DNA of 64,000 bases from positions 31,329,006 through 31,393,005 of the forward strand of contig OY783195.1 in NCBI GenBank assembly GCA_963678675.1. Reading direction: 5' to 3'. Positions 10,550 through 23,216 of the stretch are shown here, piece by piece. The translations under genes were made by a program, and so were the position numbers. Numbering within the stretch: position 1 is the first letter of the stretch; the number at the start of each line of letters is the position of its first letter. The DNA comes from Xiphydria camelus. Taxonomy: Eukaryota > Arthropoda > Insecta > Hymenoptera > Xiphydriidae. The notes beneath the pieces are model-generated. The model saw nothing but the letters and a program-made list of their open reading frames with translations, was not told where the DNA came from and did not search any database.

Positions 10550-12619
10550 CTGTAATCAGAAAGAGAGGGAAATCGCGTCCGTCAGTCGCTCTCAAGTGTA
10601 ACGCTTCGCCGTGAACGCCTTTCCGTGTATCCGGCGTTTAAGAGTAATCGACCTTTTCCGAACAGTTCGCCCACGGTATCGGCGTTATCGTTCGCGAGCA
10701 CGTCTTTGCGCGCTCCAAGTTCGTCGCGATGTCGTCTTTCTCGAAAGACGACGACGACGAATTCGTTACCCTTTTTTCTTCGCATCCCCAAAAACTCGCT
10801 TAAATCGCTCGGTCTAATTAGATTCGGGTAATTACATTTTCATACGATTCCGATGCGAGCTGCAACCGCGCGACGATACCCCCCCGCTCTCGCGTTAATT
10901 AATTATTAAATCATCGAGGAATCAGTCCGCGATAAATCGCGTTGCATTTTATCCCTCTGTAGTCGCGGAAAAAAAAACCCCATCGAGAACGGTGACTGAC
11001 GCGTGCACGAGCGCGGAGGTGTATCGTCGTGTACGATGGGTAGGTAATTAGTCGCCGACACGGAGGCACGCGCGTCGCGAACACGCGTGCACATACCGCG
11101 CTGCGCGGATGCCTGCCGCGTCGATCGCGAGTGTATATATGCACTTTTGGACGTGCAGGTGGCTCGTTGACGTCATCACGGTACATCCACACTCTCGCAT
11201 CGATACGGGCCGCGATAGGGAGGCAGATAGGAGGCGCGGGGGGATGAAAAAAGGTATCGATCAATTTTATCACAACGTGTGCAGCACGAGTGGGGGGGAT
11301 TCAATGCGCGTTATAATTCTCCAGTCATAGAGAGTTGCCCCCGACTACCTACCCTCTATTTTTCCGAACAGAATGTGCCGTACCGCGCGTACACCGAACA
11401 CGAACACTTCCACCGAGAGGTGCAGGACCACTTGCCGTACTTATCGTGCTTTTGACGTGAGAAAAAAAATGGATTTCCGTCTCTTCCACTCGCATGACCA
11501 CGAGGAGGCAGAGCAGCTTTGCTATCATGCGCGTACCGCGCTGCTGCTCGGATGCTCTCGCTGTGTACGCCGTATACTTTCCGCAACGGCCAGTTTACCG
11601 AAATATACGTAGGTACATACGCGTCCTACGAAACGAATCGCCGAAGGGCTGCGAAGGTGTCGCTCGCAGTTAGGTACCTCGGCGACAAGTTTCCTACAGC
11701 CGACGAAGGAACGGCGAACGCCCTTCGACTCGACAACGGATGGAAATTGAGCGCAACATCCTCACTCCGTCTCTCCATCGAATTCGTTGAAGGAAATAGG
11801 TACAGACAAAAAAAAAGCAACGAAACGAACTCGTCGATACACGAGATTACGCCGCCACGTCACTGCCTCGTTTTTCCGCCCGACCCGTCGATGAAGCGAA
11901 AAGCAGAAAAAAAGAAAAGCGTCGTTCGCGTGTCGCGACCGCAGACGCTGGCGGATAACGACGCGCGTGAATTAGTATAGGTACCCACCGCGCGGACCGT
12001 CCATCCATTCGTCGCGCGCAGTACCTACTCGTGTCGTGCATCGCGCGCGACGAATTAAACCAAGCGTGCGTTCGTCGCGCGATGCACGAGAGATATCGCT
12101 GACGAGAGAGCGTAGGTATGTCTGTACGGAAACGAGACGAGTTATCGAAGCTATTATCGAAGTTGTCGGGAGAGAGGACGGGGCGGAGATACGATTGATT
12201 CGAGGCCGTTTCGACTTTTGCTGCTCCAAGAAAAAGGACATCTTCTACTCTTCCCGATCGAGCAACAAAATTCACTCGACCCTGGAGGAACGCGTTCGAT
12301 TCGATCGCAACGCTCGTGAGAGCGAGGAGAGCCGCCGTTCGAAATGTCGAGAGATGAGTGAAAAGTTATACAATTCGAAAGTTCACTCGTCCTTTTCTCG
12401 CTCGCAATTTTCGACGCGCCGCGGAGAACGCAATATTGAAAAGCGCTTCCGGCGATCGAACGATTCTGGTCGAATTTCATCCCCGGATAGATTTGCGTGA
12501 TCGTCACGGCATTCGTACAAATTGCAATAATTGGTCGGTCATAAAATTTACGTTTATCCCGCAACGCGATTTTAGAAGAATAATTGTTCCTCGAGAAACT
12601 GTTCGATTTGCATTGTAAC

Positions 12620-12820
12620 GCGATTCAAATTAATCGTCGTATCTATCGCAGCGACATATCAACGAAAAATCGTGTTCATACCGAATACACGTTCGGCATT
12701 TGATTTGCATCACTTTGAAATCCTTTAATGTCGCAAATATATGCTTGCCATTGATCACTCATTGAGCGCACAAGCTTGATGCATTTAACGAACCGATATT
12801 ACCTGAAGTAGATCGCCGTA
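12620..12820 (+). repeat. diverged dispersed repeat, copy 1
   Basis: Shares two blocks, ATTAATCGTCGTATCTATCG and GCTTGATGCATTTAACGA, in the same order with 60750-60850, where the space between blocks is shorter. An old unclassified repeat. Confidence 0.5.
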
Positions 12821-13286
12821 CGATTCGCGTACGTATACGCGTCACAACACAGCCGCGCCTAGCGTGCCGAGTCCAATTTCAGGGAAAAAGTCGACAAAGG
12901 AAAAAATGAGGTATTCGGCCCCGATGAAATATTACCGAGCGACGAGTCGCTCCTCCTGATCCGCCCGCGAGCCCCCGCGCTCGCGCGTCGATCACATTCC
13001 CTTGTTACCGTTTATTTTTGTTTCCCCCGAGCCTCGAAAAACGAGCGGACAAACACAGCGGCGCGACGGAACGCGATAATCGCGCGGCCCGAACCTTTTC
13101 CGCCCGGAACAACCCTTTCTCCACACGGGGCAAATTTTTCATCCACCCGATCACATTCGTCCGCCACGTCGCAAGCGATGCTCTCGCGGGAACGGATGCG
13201 CGAAAGTTGCGCGCGGGTGTGGCTTTTGTCTCGGAAACGGCTGAGTGCGGTCGCGTGCGAGGAGAGGAATGAGAGGAAGGGAAGAT

Positions 13287-13424
13287 GATTACGCGATCGA
13301 TTTCAGGAGGAGAGAGGATGATAACCGTGGTTCGTTTGAAAAAAGAGGAAGGGGAGATTACGCGATCGATTTCAGGAGGAGAGAGAGAGAGAGATGATCG
13401 TGGCCCGATTGAAAAATCGCAAAA
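13287..13424 (+). repeat. two-copy tandem repeat, 69-bp period
   Basis: The unit begins GATTACGCGATCGATTTCAG at 13287 and again at 13356, each followed by a GA-rich stretch, then GATGAT..CGTGG and TTGAAAAA. The second copy has an expanded GA run. Confidence 0.8.
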
Positions 13425-14545
13425 CGACTTTCCGGCGCGTCGGCCATCCGTCGACGGAGGTGTCGAACGGGGGAAGGCGATTTATACATTTCCGGCGTCC
13501 TCGAGGGCCGCCGCTGGAAATCGAATGCGCGAGATATCACTGTCGCGTCGGAGGACCGCACGGGCGCGTTCATTATTCACGCGGAAGCGAAAAGCATGTA
13601 TTACGGATAAAAGCGTCGACGGGTGGAAAAGGAGGGGGGGTTGTCGCGAGGCGGGCTCGATCGCGCGAGTAGAACGAAGGCGATGGCTGCAGGAAGGTTT
13701 CCCGAAACGCGCCGAGCAACAGGCGCCGACCGCGATCGGAGCGAAATCGGATTATCCGAGTTATTATCCAAGTTATCGGAGCAACCGCACTGATTGGATT
13801 TGCCTCTCGGCATGGGAACGTGCGCGGTTCCGCTGGTTTTCGCATCTAATTCCGTCAAAATAAACGACGGACAGTGTGGGTGCCGCGCGCACCCACCAGA
13901 CCCCGGGGCTAGGCTCTCTATATCTGAGGAATAGCACGGGGCGTGTCCCTATAATTAGAGCGACGCACCTATCGATAACGGCGCCGCGTCGGTGCGCTCA
14001 CACGCGCGAGGGAAAGTCGTTTCGCGGAGATAGCGGCGGGTGGTTCGATCGCCGAGATCTTCTTAATCTTAATCCGAACACATCAAATACTGCACTTCTA
14101 CATGTACAGAATACAAACTGAATATAAAAATGTGAATATTTTTCTTACGAGAGGATCGAATTGTTACGAATCAAATTCGATCGATCGCGAGTGGGACGGC
14201 ATCGCTGACGAAGAGTCGAGAAAGATGAGATAGGTAGCATTGACAGTACAAGTTATACGCGAGGACGAGGCTAAGTGCGCGCGTATAACGAAAAAATTCG
14301 TCGGATCGATATGAAAACTCGACCCCGTATTTACCTACACGCGTGAGTGCGTGACAGCGATGGTTTCACCTAACTACTTTCTTTTCCCGATATACAATAT
14401 GTATCATCCTCGCGGGTTGTATCGCGCGAGACATTGTTTACGGAGGGCTCACCTTTGTCCTGCCGGTCACCTCCCCGCGCTATACTTTCGGCGAGAAGGG
14501 GAGGATCGGAACAACGACGCCGCCGGCACACCCTCGCGCCTCGTA

Positions 14546-14770
14546 CACTGAGAAAAAAATGTACTTGATCGAAATAAACGTGCCTTTGGATAGTCCCAAG
14601 AGCGTATTTATTCGATTTAAATGAATATATCGATTTGATTCAAATAACATGTAATTAATTCAATAATCTAATATTTGCGTCCAATCGATATTCATTTAAA
14701 TCGAATAAATACGCTCTCGGGATTATCCAAAGGCACGTTTATTTCGATCAAGTAAATTTTGTTCTCAGTG
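14546..14770. mobile_element. mariner-type palindromic MITE, family A, copy 1
   Basis: 225-bp palindrome flanked by TA on both sides. Ends are CACTGAGAAAAAAATGTACT and its complement; arms read CTTGATCGAAATAAACGTGC and continue for about 90 bp. Two more copies lie at 17593 and 50019. TA target site and CACTGAGAAAA ends point to mobilisation by a Tc1/mariner-type transposase; no coding capacity. Confidence 0.88.
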
Positions 14771-15261
14771 TACGCGTCTCGATGGATATGAGGAGAGAAG
14801 GAGTGGATACGTAGCGGCGACTCGGCGCGATATCCCGAGTTTCGCATCGATTGGAATCTAATGGCGATTAAATAGTCGAGCGACACGATATCTGCAGCGA
14901 GACAATCCCGAGCGACGAAAACAGCGTCTTCGATATCGAGGGCGCGGCTGCCTATGACTCGCAGACCGAATCAATATTCGATTCGATCAAATAATAAATA
15001 TACACCCCGAGAGCGTGTAGCTCGATAACACTTTTGTCTTAATCATTCTAATCATTTTCTCCGCACGCGAGAGGTCGCACACAGTTGTAAATCGATACCA
15101 TCGACGTTGGGAAATAACTCCCGCCATCTCCTATAAATGCGAATTTCAAAACCCACCTTACCCGTAGGTGTAGCGGCTCACCTACCGTACGTGCTTTTAT
15201 CGCGCGTCGTACACAAATAAACAAACCAAGCACTCGGTGCATAATATAGCTAGGCGAGACA

Positions 15262-15499
15262 CACCGAGAAAAGATGATCGGTAATGTTAACCAAACTTTT
15301 GTTGATGCGAGAACCACGAAATATTTTTATCGCAACGATAAATGTTTGGTTGTCATGAGAAAATATCTTAGAAACACGACGCGTTGCCACGACTAACGTT
15401 AATCTTTCGTAACCAAACACTTTTAACGCTCGAATAAAAATATCTCGTTGTTCTCGTATCAACCAAAGTCAGGAGAAAATTATTCATCTTTTTTCGCGG
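15262..15499. mobile_element. mariner-type MITE, family C, copy 1
   Basis: Begins CACCGAGAAAAGATGATCGG and ends with the matching CATCTTTTTTCGCGG. Internal repeats of ACCAAACTTTTGTTGATG type are shared with 28127 and 31350. Confidence 0.75.
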
Positions 15500-17016
15500 T
15501 ATAGAAACATGGTAGGTGAGCGCACGCGAGAAATTATTTCCTCGAACGCGTCAGCGATGCAAACTAACGTCACTATGATGAGTCGCCGATCTGACCTTCC
15601 ATTCGCCGGAGGCTCGCAGCAGGACACCTCGCCGAAATTATACGGGCATCGAAGGTTCGGCGGGCGCGTAGGGGGTGTGCCCCGACTACAACGGCCGGCC
15701 GTATCGTTATCGAGGCCATTGTGGAGTGTCCGTACACACACGCGTAAGTGCACGCGTCGCACCGAGTATAGGGTCGCGCGCGCACACATCCGCGGCCGCT
15801 ATGCGTGCGAATACGAACATCGGAGAGCCGCGCGCGCGCGACACGACACACAATCAACCGCGTGTGGAGTAGGTCGCGGATTCGATAGGTATACCCAACC
15901 CGCACGCACGGTTCTCCCTTCGTGACACATTATGCGCCATAAATGCATTCCGTATCGGTAATCGAAGCTAAGCCTGGCCTCGGACGCGTCACCACCCCAA
16001 CGGCGGCTATAGAGAGGGGGGGGGGGGGGGGGGTAGCGGATACCCAGCCGGCGTTTTTCTCTTTCCGCCCTCCGACCCTAAGCCCCTTCGCGTACCGCTG
16101 CTCCCCCCACGCGTTTCCCGATACGACGTCTCCGCCGCCGCTTCCTTCCTCCCAAAGTGCTGCCCTGGAAGCCGCTCCAACTCAATTAAACCAACTTGCC
16201 GGCGGTTCCGCTGCATTCAGCCCCTCGCGTTCTCGACCGCCTCGCGCCCCACCCCGTTAACGAGGCACGGAGGACCGCGCATCGACGATTTATTTGTCAT
16301 CCCGGCGATACGCGAATCTTTCGTTTCATTCTTTCCCTCGAATTGCCAACATTGATTTCCAATTACAAACGATAATCCTGCAAGAATTTTCCCTCTGCGT
16401 CGAATCTGCGAAAATGCATATTGCCGTAACCGTGAATCCGATGATTCGCGATCGTTTCGTCTCCACGACCGTGAAATTTATTACGTTTTTTTTTATTATT
16501 CGGCGCCGATCACCGATCGACTGTCAAACCGCGATTGCTCGATCCACACCGTACGAGAGCGCGCGCTCTTATCTACAGAGGGACTCGCTCCAGGTTGACT
16601 CTACCCACGATCGTTTACGACGATAGCGATTAGTGCGCATGGGGCGACCATCCAGCGGGGGACGCGCGTTCCAGGTGTACCGAGATCAAGCGCGGAGATT
16701 CGCGGAAAACTCGATCTCGCCGCCGTGATAAAGCGAGGGACGCGAGGGATGACTGTGTACGATGGTGCGGGGGATGGCGTGCGCGACTCTGCGTTGTGAT
16801 TGATATCGGTCGATTCGACGCGCGGTATAAACGTATCTACGCATCTGCGTACGCGATCGCGTATAGGTACCTGTACTCGTACTCTGCGTATTTTTTCAAC
16901 TCCGACGTCTGATCACGATTTTTATTAATCCTCGATGAATTTCAAAAAAAAATTCGGGGGAAGGGAATACCTGTACGCACTTCCGATTATTATCGCGATT
17001 CTCAAATAACGGCCCA
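15500..17016. other. CpG-rich DNA between MITEs, no gene seen
   Basis: Contains a G homopolymer and short alternating GTAC/CGCG runs. No exon, RNA gene or repeat pair recognised. Confidence 0.4.
16016..16033. repeat. G homopolymer, 18 bases
   Basis: Uninterrupted G run on the plus strand in CpG-rich DNA. Confidence 0.95.
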
Positions 17017-17315
17017 CACGGAGAAAAAATCATTTTGCAGTTTTAACGATACTAGGTTTTGCTGAGAATCTCTTGCCATCGTGACGAAAATATCGTCTGT
17101 GGCAGCAACAAAGGTATTTCCGATAACAGTAACGATATTAGCTGTAATGGCAAGTATTTTCACGAAAAAAAATTTCACCGCGATCGTAGTTACAATTATT
17201 ACCATTACTGAGCACATCTTTCGCTGCCACGAGTAATATTTCTGTCACGATAGCAAAGAGCTCCCAGCGAAACCCAGTTTCGCTAAGACTGCAAAATCAT
17301 TTTTTTTTTCCTGTG
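17017..17315. mobile_element. mariner-type MITE, family E, copy 1
   Basis: CACGGAGAAAAAATCATTTT and TGCAGTTTTAACGATACTAG at the left; GACTGCAAAATCATTTTTTT and CCTGTG at the right, so the ends are inverted repeats. A truncated relative starts at 48190. Confidence 0.77.
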
Positions 17316-17592
17316 CACCTAGTGAAAGCGACACGAGAAACACCGGAGATAAATATATTATAATATAATCGAACGATTATTATCCGCGGACTTGGCGGGC
17401 GAGCGGTTTCCCGACGCTGTGTGTCCGCTGGAAATCGATTTTCCCTCGGCGAGGAGGGGAGAACGCAAAGTCGACCTGACACGGTTAGAAGATTCGCGAG
17501 TTAGACGATGAATATCTAATACCGCAGTTGATGTTACGGAAGCAATGGTAGACAATAAATACAGCGATACCGATCTACTCAATGGTGCCGCA

Positions 17593-17817
17593 CACTGAGA
17601 AAAAACATTTACTTGATCGAAATAAACGTGCCTTTGGATAGTCCCAAGAGCGTAATTTACTCGATTTAAATGAATATCGGTTGGACGCAAATATTAGATT
17701 ATTGAATTAATTAGATGTTATTTGAATCAAATCGATATTCATTTAAATCGAACAAATAGGCTCTTGGGACTATCCAAAGGCACGTTTATTTCGATCAAGT
17801 ACATTTTTTTCTCAGCG
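17593..17817. mobile_element. mariner-type palindromic MITE, family A, copy 2
   Basis: 225 bp, same arms as the copy at 14546. The flanks are CA on both sides instead of TA, which may be a mutated or unusual target site. Confidence 0.86.
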
Positions 17818-18308
17818 CAGGAGCAGAGGAACGTCGCGAGACGACGGGAATCATTCGGGCGTAAAATCCGGGAGGTAGCGTTATCGCGAACTTCCGTTAT
17901 CCGTTATCGGCCCCTGCGGCGAAGCATCGAAACGTACGTATACGCACCTACGCGTGGGGCGACATCAAATCCCGACCAAGTACCCGATCTCGGGCTCGTA
18001 TCAATTCGCCTCGTTTGATATATCGCGCGCGAGGTACCGGCAAGGCGGTCACCGTTCTCCGCGGTCGACGCACCGTCGCGGTAGCACCGCGAAGGGGTGC
18101 TCTCTCGCTGCTGTTCGAAATCACGCAATTGCGTGAATATTCCACAAGAATTAAGTCTACGCCCGCGGAACTGTGGCGCAATTGTGTTTCGTACGTATAT
18201 GTATGTAGCATATGTATAGGTATGCATACGTACGAGACTGCCTATACACAGCGTCCAATGGGCGCTGCATCTAATTTGGTGTGCGGCAACAAGTCGCATA
18301 CTTGTAGC

Positions 18309-18504
18309 TCGCAGAGGAAAAGATTTAGTTGGACCCAAGTAATTATTTATTTGGGTCAATTAAATCTTACTCCGTGTGATTGTAAGGAAGAGATATCTGA
18401 TCGACGTATCGAAAGATTTCATTGATGTAAATAAATAATTACTTGCGACCCCGCGAGTCATTTTCAGTAGAAGAGATCCAACTACATAATTCTTTTTCTC
18501 TGTG
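18309..18504. mobile_element. mariner-type MITE, family F, copy 1
   Basis: AGTTGGACCCAAGTAATTAT at the left; ATTACTTGCGACCCCGCGAG, AGATCCAACT and TTTTTCTCTGTG at the right. The CTTGCGACCCCGCGAGT block is shared with 43665-43867 and 48422-48660. Confidence 0.7.
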
Positions 18505-18854
18505 TCGGTATACGTATATCTTGGCTATATCGACATTATCATCGAATTACAGGAAACCATCAGCGGACGGAATGCGCAAACCGATGTGCTGTCCGCCGTT
18601 GCACTGGGGGGTATGTATTTGGGTACCTACCTACATATATTTATGAAATGTACGCGATACGCGCGGTAATTAAAGGTTCCTAGAAGTCGTTCGTTCGACC
18701 CGACGCTATTCTCTCGACGACGTCGCGAGAGGTCCTGCCTACGTGCACACCGCTAGCGATCGTTATCATAAATCATCATTTTCACGCAGGAATGCATATG
18801 CAAGTGTCGCGCGGTAAGTAAACACCGAGTCGCGGATCGTTCGACAAATCTGTA

Positions 18855-19107
18855 CCCTGGAATAGAAAGGGCGGATGTCCTCAAATTCAAGTGTTTTGGG
18901 ATAAATGTATATTCTAGAATAAAAGAAGCCCGATCTTTTCATTGAGCAGGGTTAAAAAATGCTGAATTTTAAGTCACAAAAATCACAGTTTCCCTGACAA
19001 ATTAGCAAAAGAAATGAATTTACATTGACCTCTATTTCACCGCACTCACAGAATCAACTGTTTACGCGAACGCAGGGTTTTGGACAACCGCCCTTTCTAT
19101 TCCAAGG
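18855..19107. mobile_element. 253-bp MITE with CCCTGGAATAGAAAGGGCGG ends
   Basis: Terminal inverted repeats match at 19 of 20 positions, with TA on both sides (18853-18854 and 19108-19109). No coding capacity. Unrelated in sequence to the CACTGAG group. Confidence 0.85.
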
Positions 19108-20465
19108 TACCTACAACAATAATCTTACAATAGACGCTCGGGCGGGTCTATGCAGCCGCGTGGAGAAAAGTTGCGAAATTGTCGCCGAGAAATCCTTCGG
19201 CGACGGTTACGCAACGCGCGAACGAGCCGCTCGGAGAGAGATAAGCGAGACGAGGATGGCGAAAGAGGCGGAAAGAGACAACAAAGGGAGAATCGCTTGC
19301 ACATTTTTGCAACGTCGGGAGAAGCGAGGGGATAATCGCCAGGATACCCGCGGGACTTCCCGCGCCGGCGTTTCCCGTGTGTGTCACCACGCGCGAGGCG
19401 AGAGGAACGGCGATAAGGACGCCGCGCCCGCTCTATCGCCTGATTCGTCGACCTTCCGTTTGCACGGATGTAAAATGGAGCAAATACGCGAGGTTTGACG
19501 TAAAAAAATATATACATTTTTTATTTAATTTGTAACCCGTACAGATATCCGATAACAAATGAAAACTAAACGGCCGGCAAAGAGGCAATCATTCGCAGAG
19601 TTATAAATGCGTTTCTCTCCAAACAGTTGGCGTGACATCGCTGAAAAGCCAGAGAGATGCAATTATGCCGAGCAATGCGAGTCTTACCAGACGACGACGT
19701 ACATGCATAGCTGTATTTCAAAATACGGTTTTCTGGCTTCGATTAGGTGGAAAGTGAAGAAATGGAAAAGTACGGGGTACATAATTTTGTCCAAATTTGT
19801 CGAGTCTACGATTAAAAAAAGAAATTAACGCCGCAACTGAATTGGACAAGGATTTTATCCGCGCAACTTCCGAGAGAATCAAGTCTTCCGAGCAACGCGG
19901 TATCGCGAATAGGGTAGTTGGCTGATTTTTTAAAATTAATGATTCGAAAAATTTGGAAAAAATGATCAACCCCGTATTTTTTCATTTTTCATTTTCGGCC
20001 TTATCTGAGCCGGAAAACGATATTATTAAAAGTGCAGTGTACGTCACAGTATTTTGTATGTCTATCTCTCTCGCACCCGTAGCTTGGCATAAGTGCGTCT
20101 TTCACGGCTCTTCAATGACGTCACAACATTGTAGAGAGAAATGCGCTTATAATTCGGCGAGTAATTACTTTTTCGAGCATTCCCTCTTTCGCGTGACATT
20201 AAATATGTTTGCAGATTACAAATTGAATTTAAAAATACGAATATTTTTTTCTAGTCAAATACCCCAGATATTAGCGGATCTCCGCAGTTTCGAAGATCCA
20301 ATCGAAACGTCCCGGCGCGAACCCTCCGAAGATTCCATCGTACGTGCTCGAGACGGATCCCGCGACCGACCCGTTACGGAGCCTTTAGCATCCGCCCCAT
20401 TCTTCCCGAGCGTTGTTAAAGAGTAGGAGGGAGGAGGGAGGGCTCGCCCTTCGCGACGGGGCTTA

Positions 20466-21156
20466 TAGTCCAGTAAACGAAGCTCTGAAATACGACTTTT
20501 TGAGAACCAGCCTGCGTTTTGGTTTAACGTTGTCATTTGACCTTATAAAGCTCTGGGTGAAGTATCGCGGTTTTTCCTCCACGGGTTATGGTTGAAAAAC
20601 AATAACAAATACCATAAAAATGGGTTATTCGAGAATAACTCGAAAACTAAGCGAGATATCGAAAAAAATTTAAATCCAAAATTGTAGAGCTTAAAATTCT
20701 CTATAAAAAAGGTTCACACACTTTACCCCCACTCCCTACGGTTCACCCTCTAGAGCCGCGCGAACGTTGGGGGGAAAAAAAAATCGTAAAACATAGAAAA
20801 TTTAACATTTTCGAATGCTTCTTTTTTTAAATTGCTTAAGAAGTTCTCTACTTTTTAAATAAAATTATATTTTTTTTCTTCATGCAATTGTTTAAAAACT
20901 GTCAAGTAAATAAACGATATCTCTCGATATATTGAATTAATGTTTCTTCTTTGTGTTCCATAATTTTGTTAGTTAAATTCCCTACATATTACACTCGGAT
21001 CATTTTTTTGTAATTGGCGTAATTTTTGAAATATCTGCGTTTTAAAAAATTGCTTTTTCAACTACTTGGTGCGTCCGGAGAACCGCTGGTGCTACATATA
21101 TAGTCTATGTCTCTGCGCCTTTCACACTTCCCCCTTCTTCTTTCCCCCCCATGGAT
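20466..21156 (+). repeat. left terminal inverted repeat of the 4.8-kb element
   Basis: About 690 bp, matching the reverse complement of 24575-25250 with few differences; similarity fades after CCCCCCCATGGATGG. Confidence 0.88.
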
Positions 21157-21548
21157 GGTGGATACTCCACTCGAGTCCGTTCCCTCCTGGGCCTCGCTCT
21201 CCTCCGTTTAAACTTCTCTAACCTCGACCGCTTTCGCACAGCAAAATATATTATGCACCACCATATTAACTATATTATAAAAAAAAGTATCGGATTGTTT
21301 CGCTCATAAATAAAGTAAAATAACAAGTTTGAATTTTTCAATGATTGTTATTTAACATATTAAAAATACCACCGCCGCCGTTTTTTTATTATAGATTCAA
21401 GCATGATTAAACTATGACATAATTTTAACGAGTTAATTGGTGTGGTTGAACAAGTCGAAATAAATTAATGAAAATGAAACAACTTTGCTTCCGCCGTTTT
21501 TCTAATGTAATAGATAGCGGAAAACAGTGGACGCAAAGTTGTACACCT

Positions 21549-21690
21549 AATAATTGAAGAGGTAAGTGGATGAAGGGGTTATGTAGCAAAAAGTTGGTTC
21601 AGAGATATTTGAGTTTGTAGGTCGCTTTACCAGAAGTTACATTCGGACATAACTCTTTCATCCACTTACCTCTTCAATAATTGTACTCGT
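21549..21690. mobile_element. hairpin MITE inside the 4.8-kb element
   Basis: AATAATTGAAGAGGTAAGTG..GATGAA is repeated inverted as TTCATCCACTTACCTCTTCA..ATAATT, with arms of about 37 bp around a loop of about 70 bp. Confidence 0.7.
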
Positions 21691-22910
21691 TTCCACACCA
21701 CCATGAGGTATAGTAAACGGCGCGTTTTTTTAATTGTGGTTTCCCCAGTAGGCCTATTCCACAACTGTCGATCTAGTGTGCAAAAATGTGCTATAGAGTA
21801 AGATCCCAGAGCCCCCAGGCCTACATACGTCATTTTAGCAAAGCTAACATTTTATTATTCATGCGCACGAGTGCGAGTGAGAGCATGAGATGGCATTGTA
21901 AGACAGCTTCATGAAATTTAGGTTGTTTATTTGTGTTAATGGAATATTATAATAATTATTCAATAAAACTTTAATGCCTAATTATAACAATAATTTCAAT
22001 GCAATACATTTGGCAAAATAAAAGTTCAAGAATTCCATGTTTCATTAAATTTCGGTTTTAAATGTAAATGTAATGAAAATACACAGTACAAAATTGTGGG
22101 TCAAATTTAACATATGTATAAATAATAAACATATGTTAATAATTTAATATATAATTTAACATATGTATATAGTGTGTTGAAAAGAGCTATACAGATGTAT
22201 GATAAAAGTAATACCAAGCTGTGTTAAAATTCTCGGCGATTAAACTATGAATTTTTACAGATTTATATTTTATTGTGTTTAATTTACACGTGAAAACGAA
22301 AGAATTGTTTAATTTAAATTTTAACACGCAATTTTTGTATGCAAGGGCGAACATTTTATACTGTGTATATTTATGAAAACTAATATTTTTCAATTACAAT
22401 AAATTCAAATAAATAATTATTTACTGATATTTTGTTCTTATATCTATCAAAGATACATGAATTAAAATGTAAAAAAGTATTAGTAAAAAATATCACGTAT
22501 AATTATTAATGATCATATCATCGACTCTTAATCTTCGTCGACACGGATCCGTGACAAGTATATTTTAATTGATTTTTCGGAAGATGTGAGAAACTCGATA
22601 AGTTTATGTACGATGTGCGATAAGATCTTCTTAGAGATGCTATAACATAGCTGGGCAGTTCGGAACTCTGTATGTTTATTTCCAACCTTTCCTTATCGAC
22701 TCCGCTCCGGCAGGCGCTCGACCGATAGGTATGAAACGTCAGCGTTTAGGCCAAACTGTATGTAAAAAAAACTATAAAGGATGCAAAGAAAATCTTTATT
22801 TTAATAGGCAACAAATAAAATATTCGAACTCTTAGATTAAAATAATAAAAACAGGAAAACATTTGTATTGCGCCTACTGCAGGATTAGCAGCTGGAACTT
22901 GAGGTTGTCC

Positions 22911-23216
22911 TTATGTAGTTGACAAAACTGCTCCTGTAACAAAATACCAATGTCTTGAGTTTTCGAAAATGCGACAATGGTCACTTTTAGAACTCACCAA
23001 CATACTGAATTTTACTACACAAATAAAAATGAAAATAAATGTAATCTTACCTGTTTCATTGTCGTTATCATCTGCCCCATCACTACTTGACCCATCACTA
23101 CTTGAGTCATCGTCAAGTTCAAAATTGTAGCTGTCGTCACTGGAATATTCTTCATTGTCGCTCGATTCTTCCAAGATTCTTATATTACCCAGTTTTTCTT
23201 TATCTTTACGCATCAA
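22911..23216 (-). CDS. small acidic reading frame, possibly spliced, inside the 4.8-kb element
   Basis: Begins MMRKDKEKLGNIRIL and continues into an acidic serine-rich run (EESSDNEEYSSDDSY, then DDDSSSDGSSSDGADD). The frame is open to 22911 and ends VLSTT. It also contains a GTAAGA donor after NETG (about 23051) and a TTGTTACAG acceptor near 22937; removing that stretch keeps the frame and gives about 60 residues. Acidic N-termini occur in several transposase families, but there is no catalytic DDE region here, so the function is unknown. It could be the first exon of a degraded transposase or a chance frame in biased DNA. Confidence 0.35.
   Translation of the reverse strand: MMRKDKEKLGNIRILEESSDNEEYSSDDSYNFELDDDSSSDGSSSDGADDNDNETGKITFIFIFICVVKFSMLVSSKSDHCRIFENSRHWYFVTGAVLSTT

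Larger units (their letters stand above)
10550..14543. other. CpG-rich DNA upstream of shg exon a, no gene recognised
   Basis: Presumed first intron or 5' flank of shg. I searched both strands for a signal-peptide exon ending in phase 1 before a GT donor and found none convincing. It contains a two-copy tandem repeat at 13287-13424 and a diverged dispersed repeat at 12620-12820. All open frames are short, overlap on both strands and carry no known motif. Confidence 0.45.

Noticed and set aside
17002..17217. Minus-strand frame with valine/isoleucine-rich N-terminus
   Set aside because: It lies inside a MITE (17017-17315) and is a product of its repeats.
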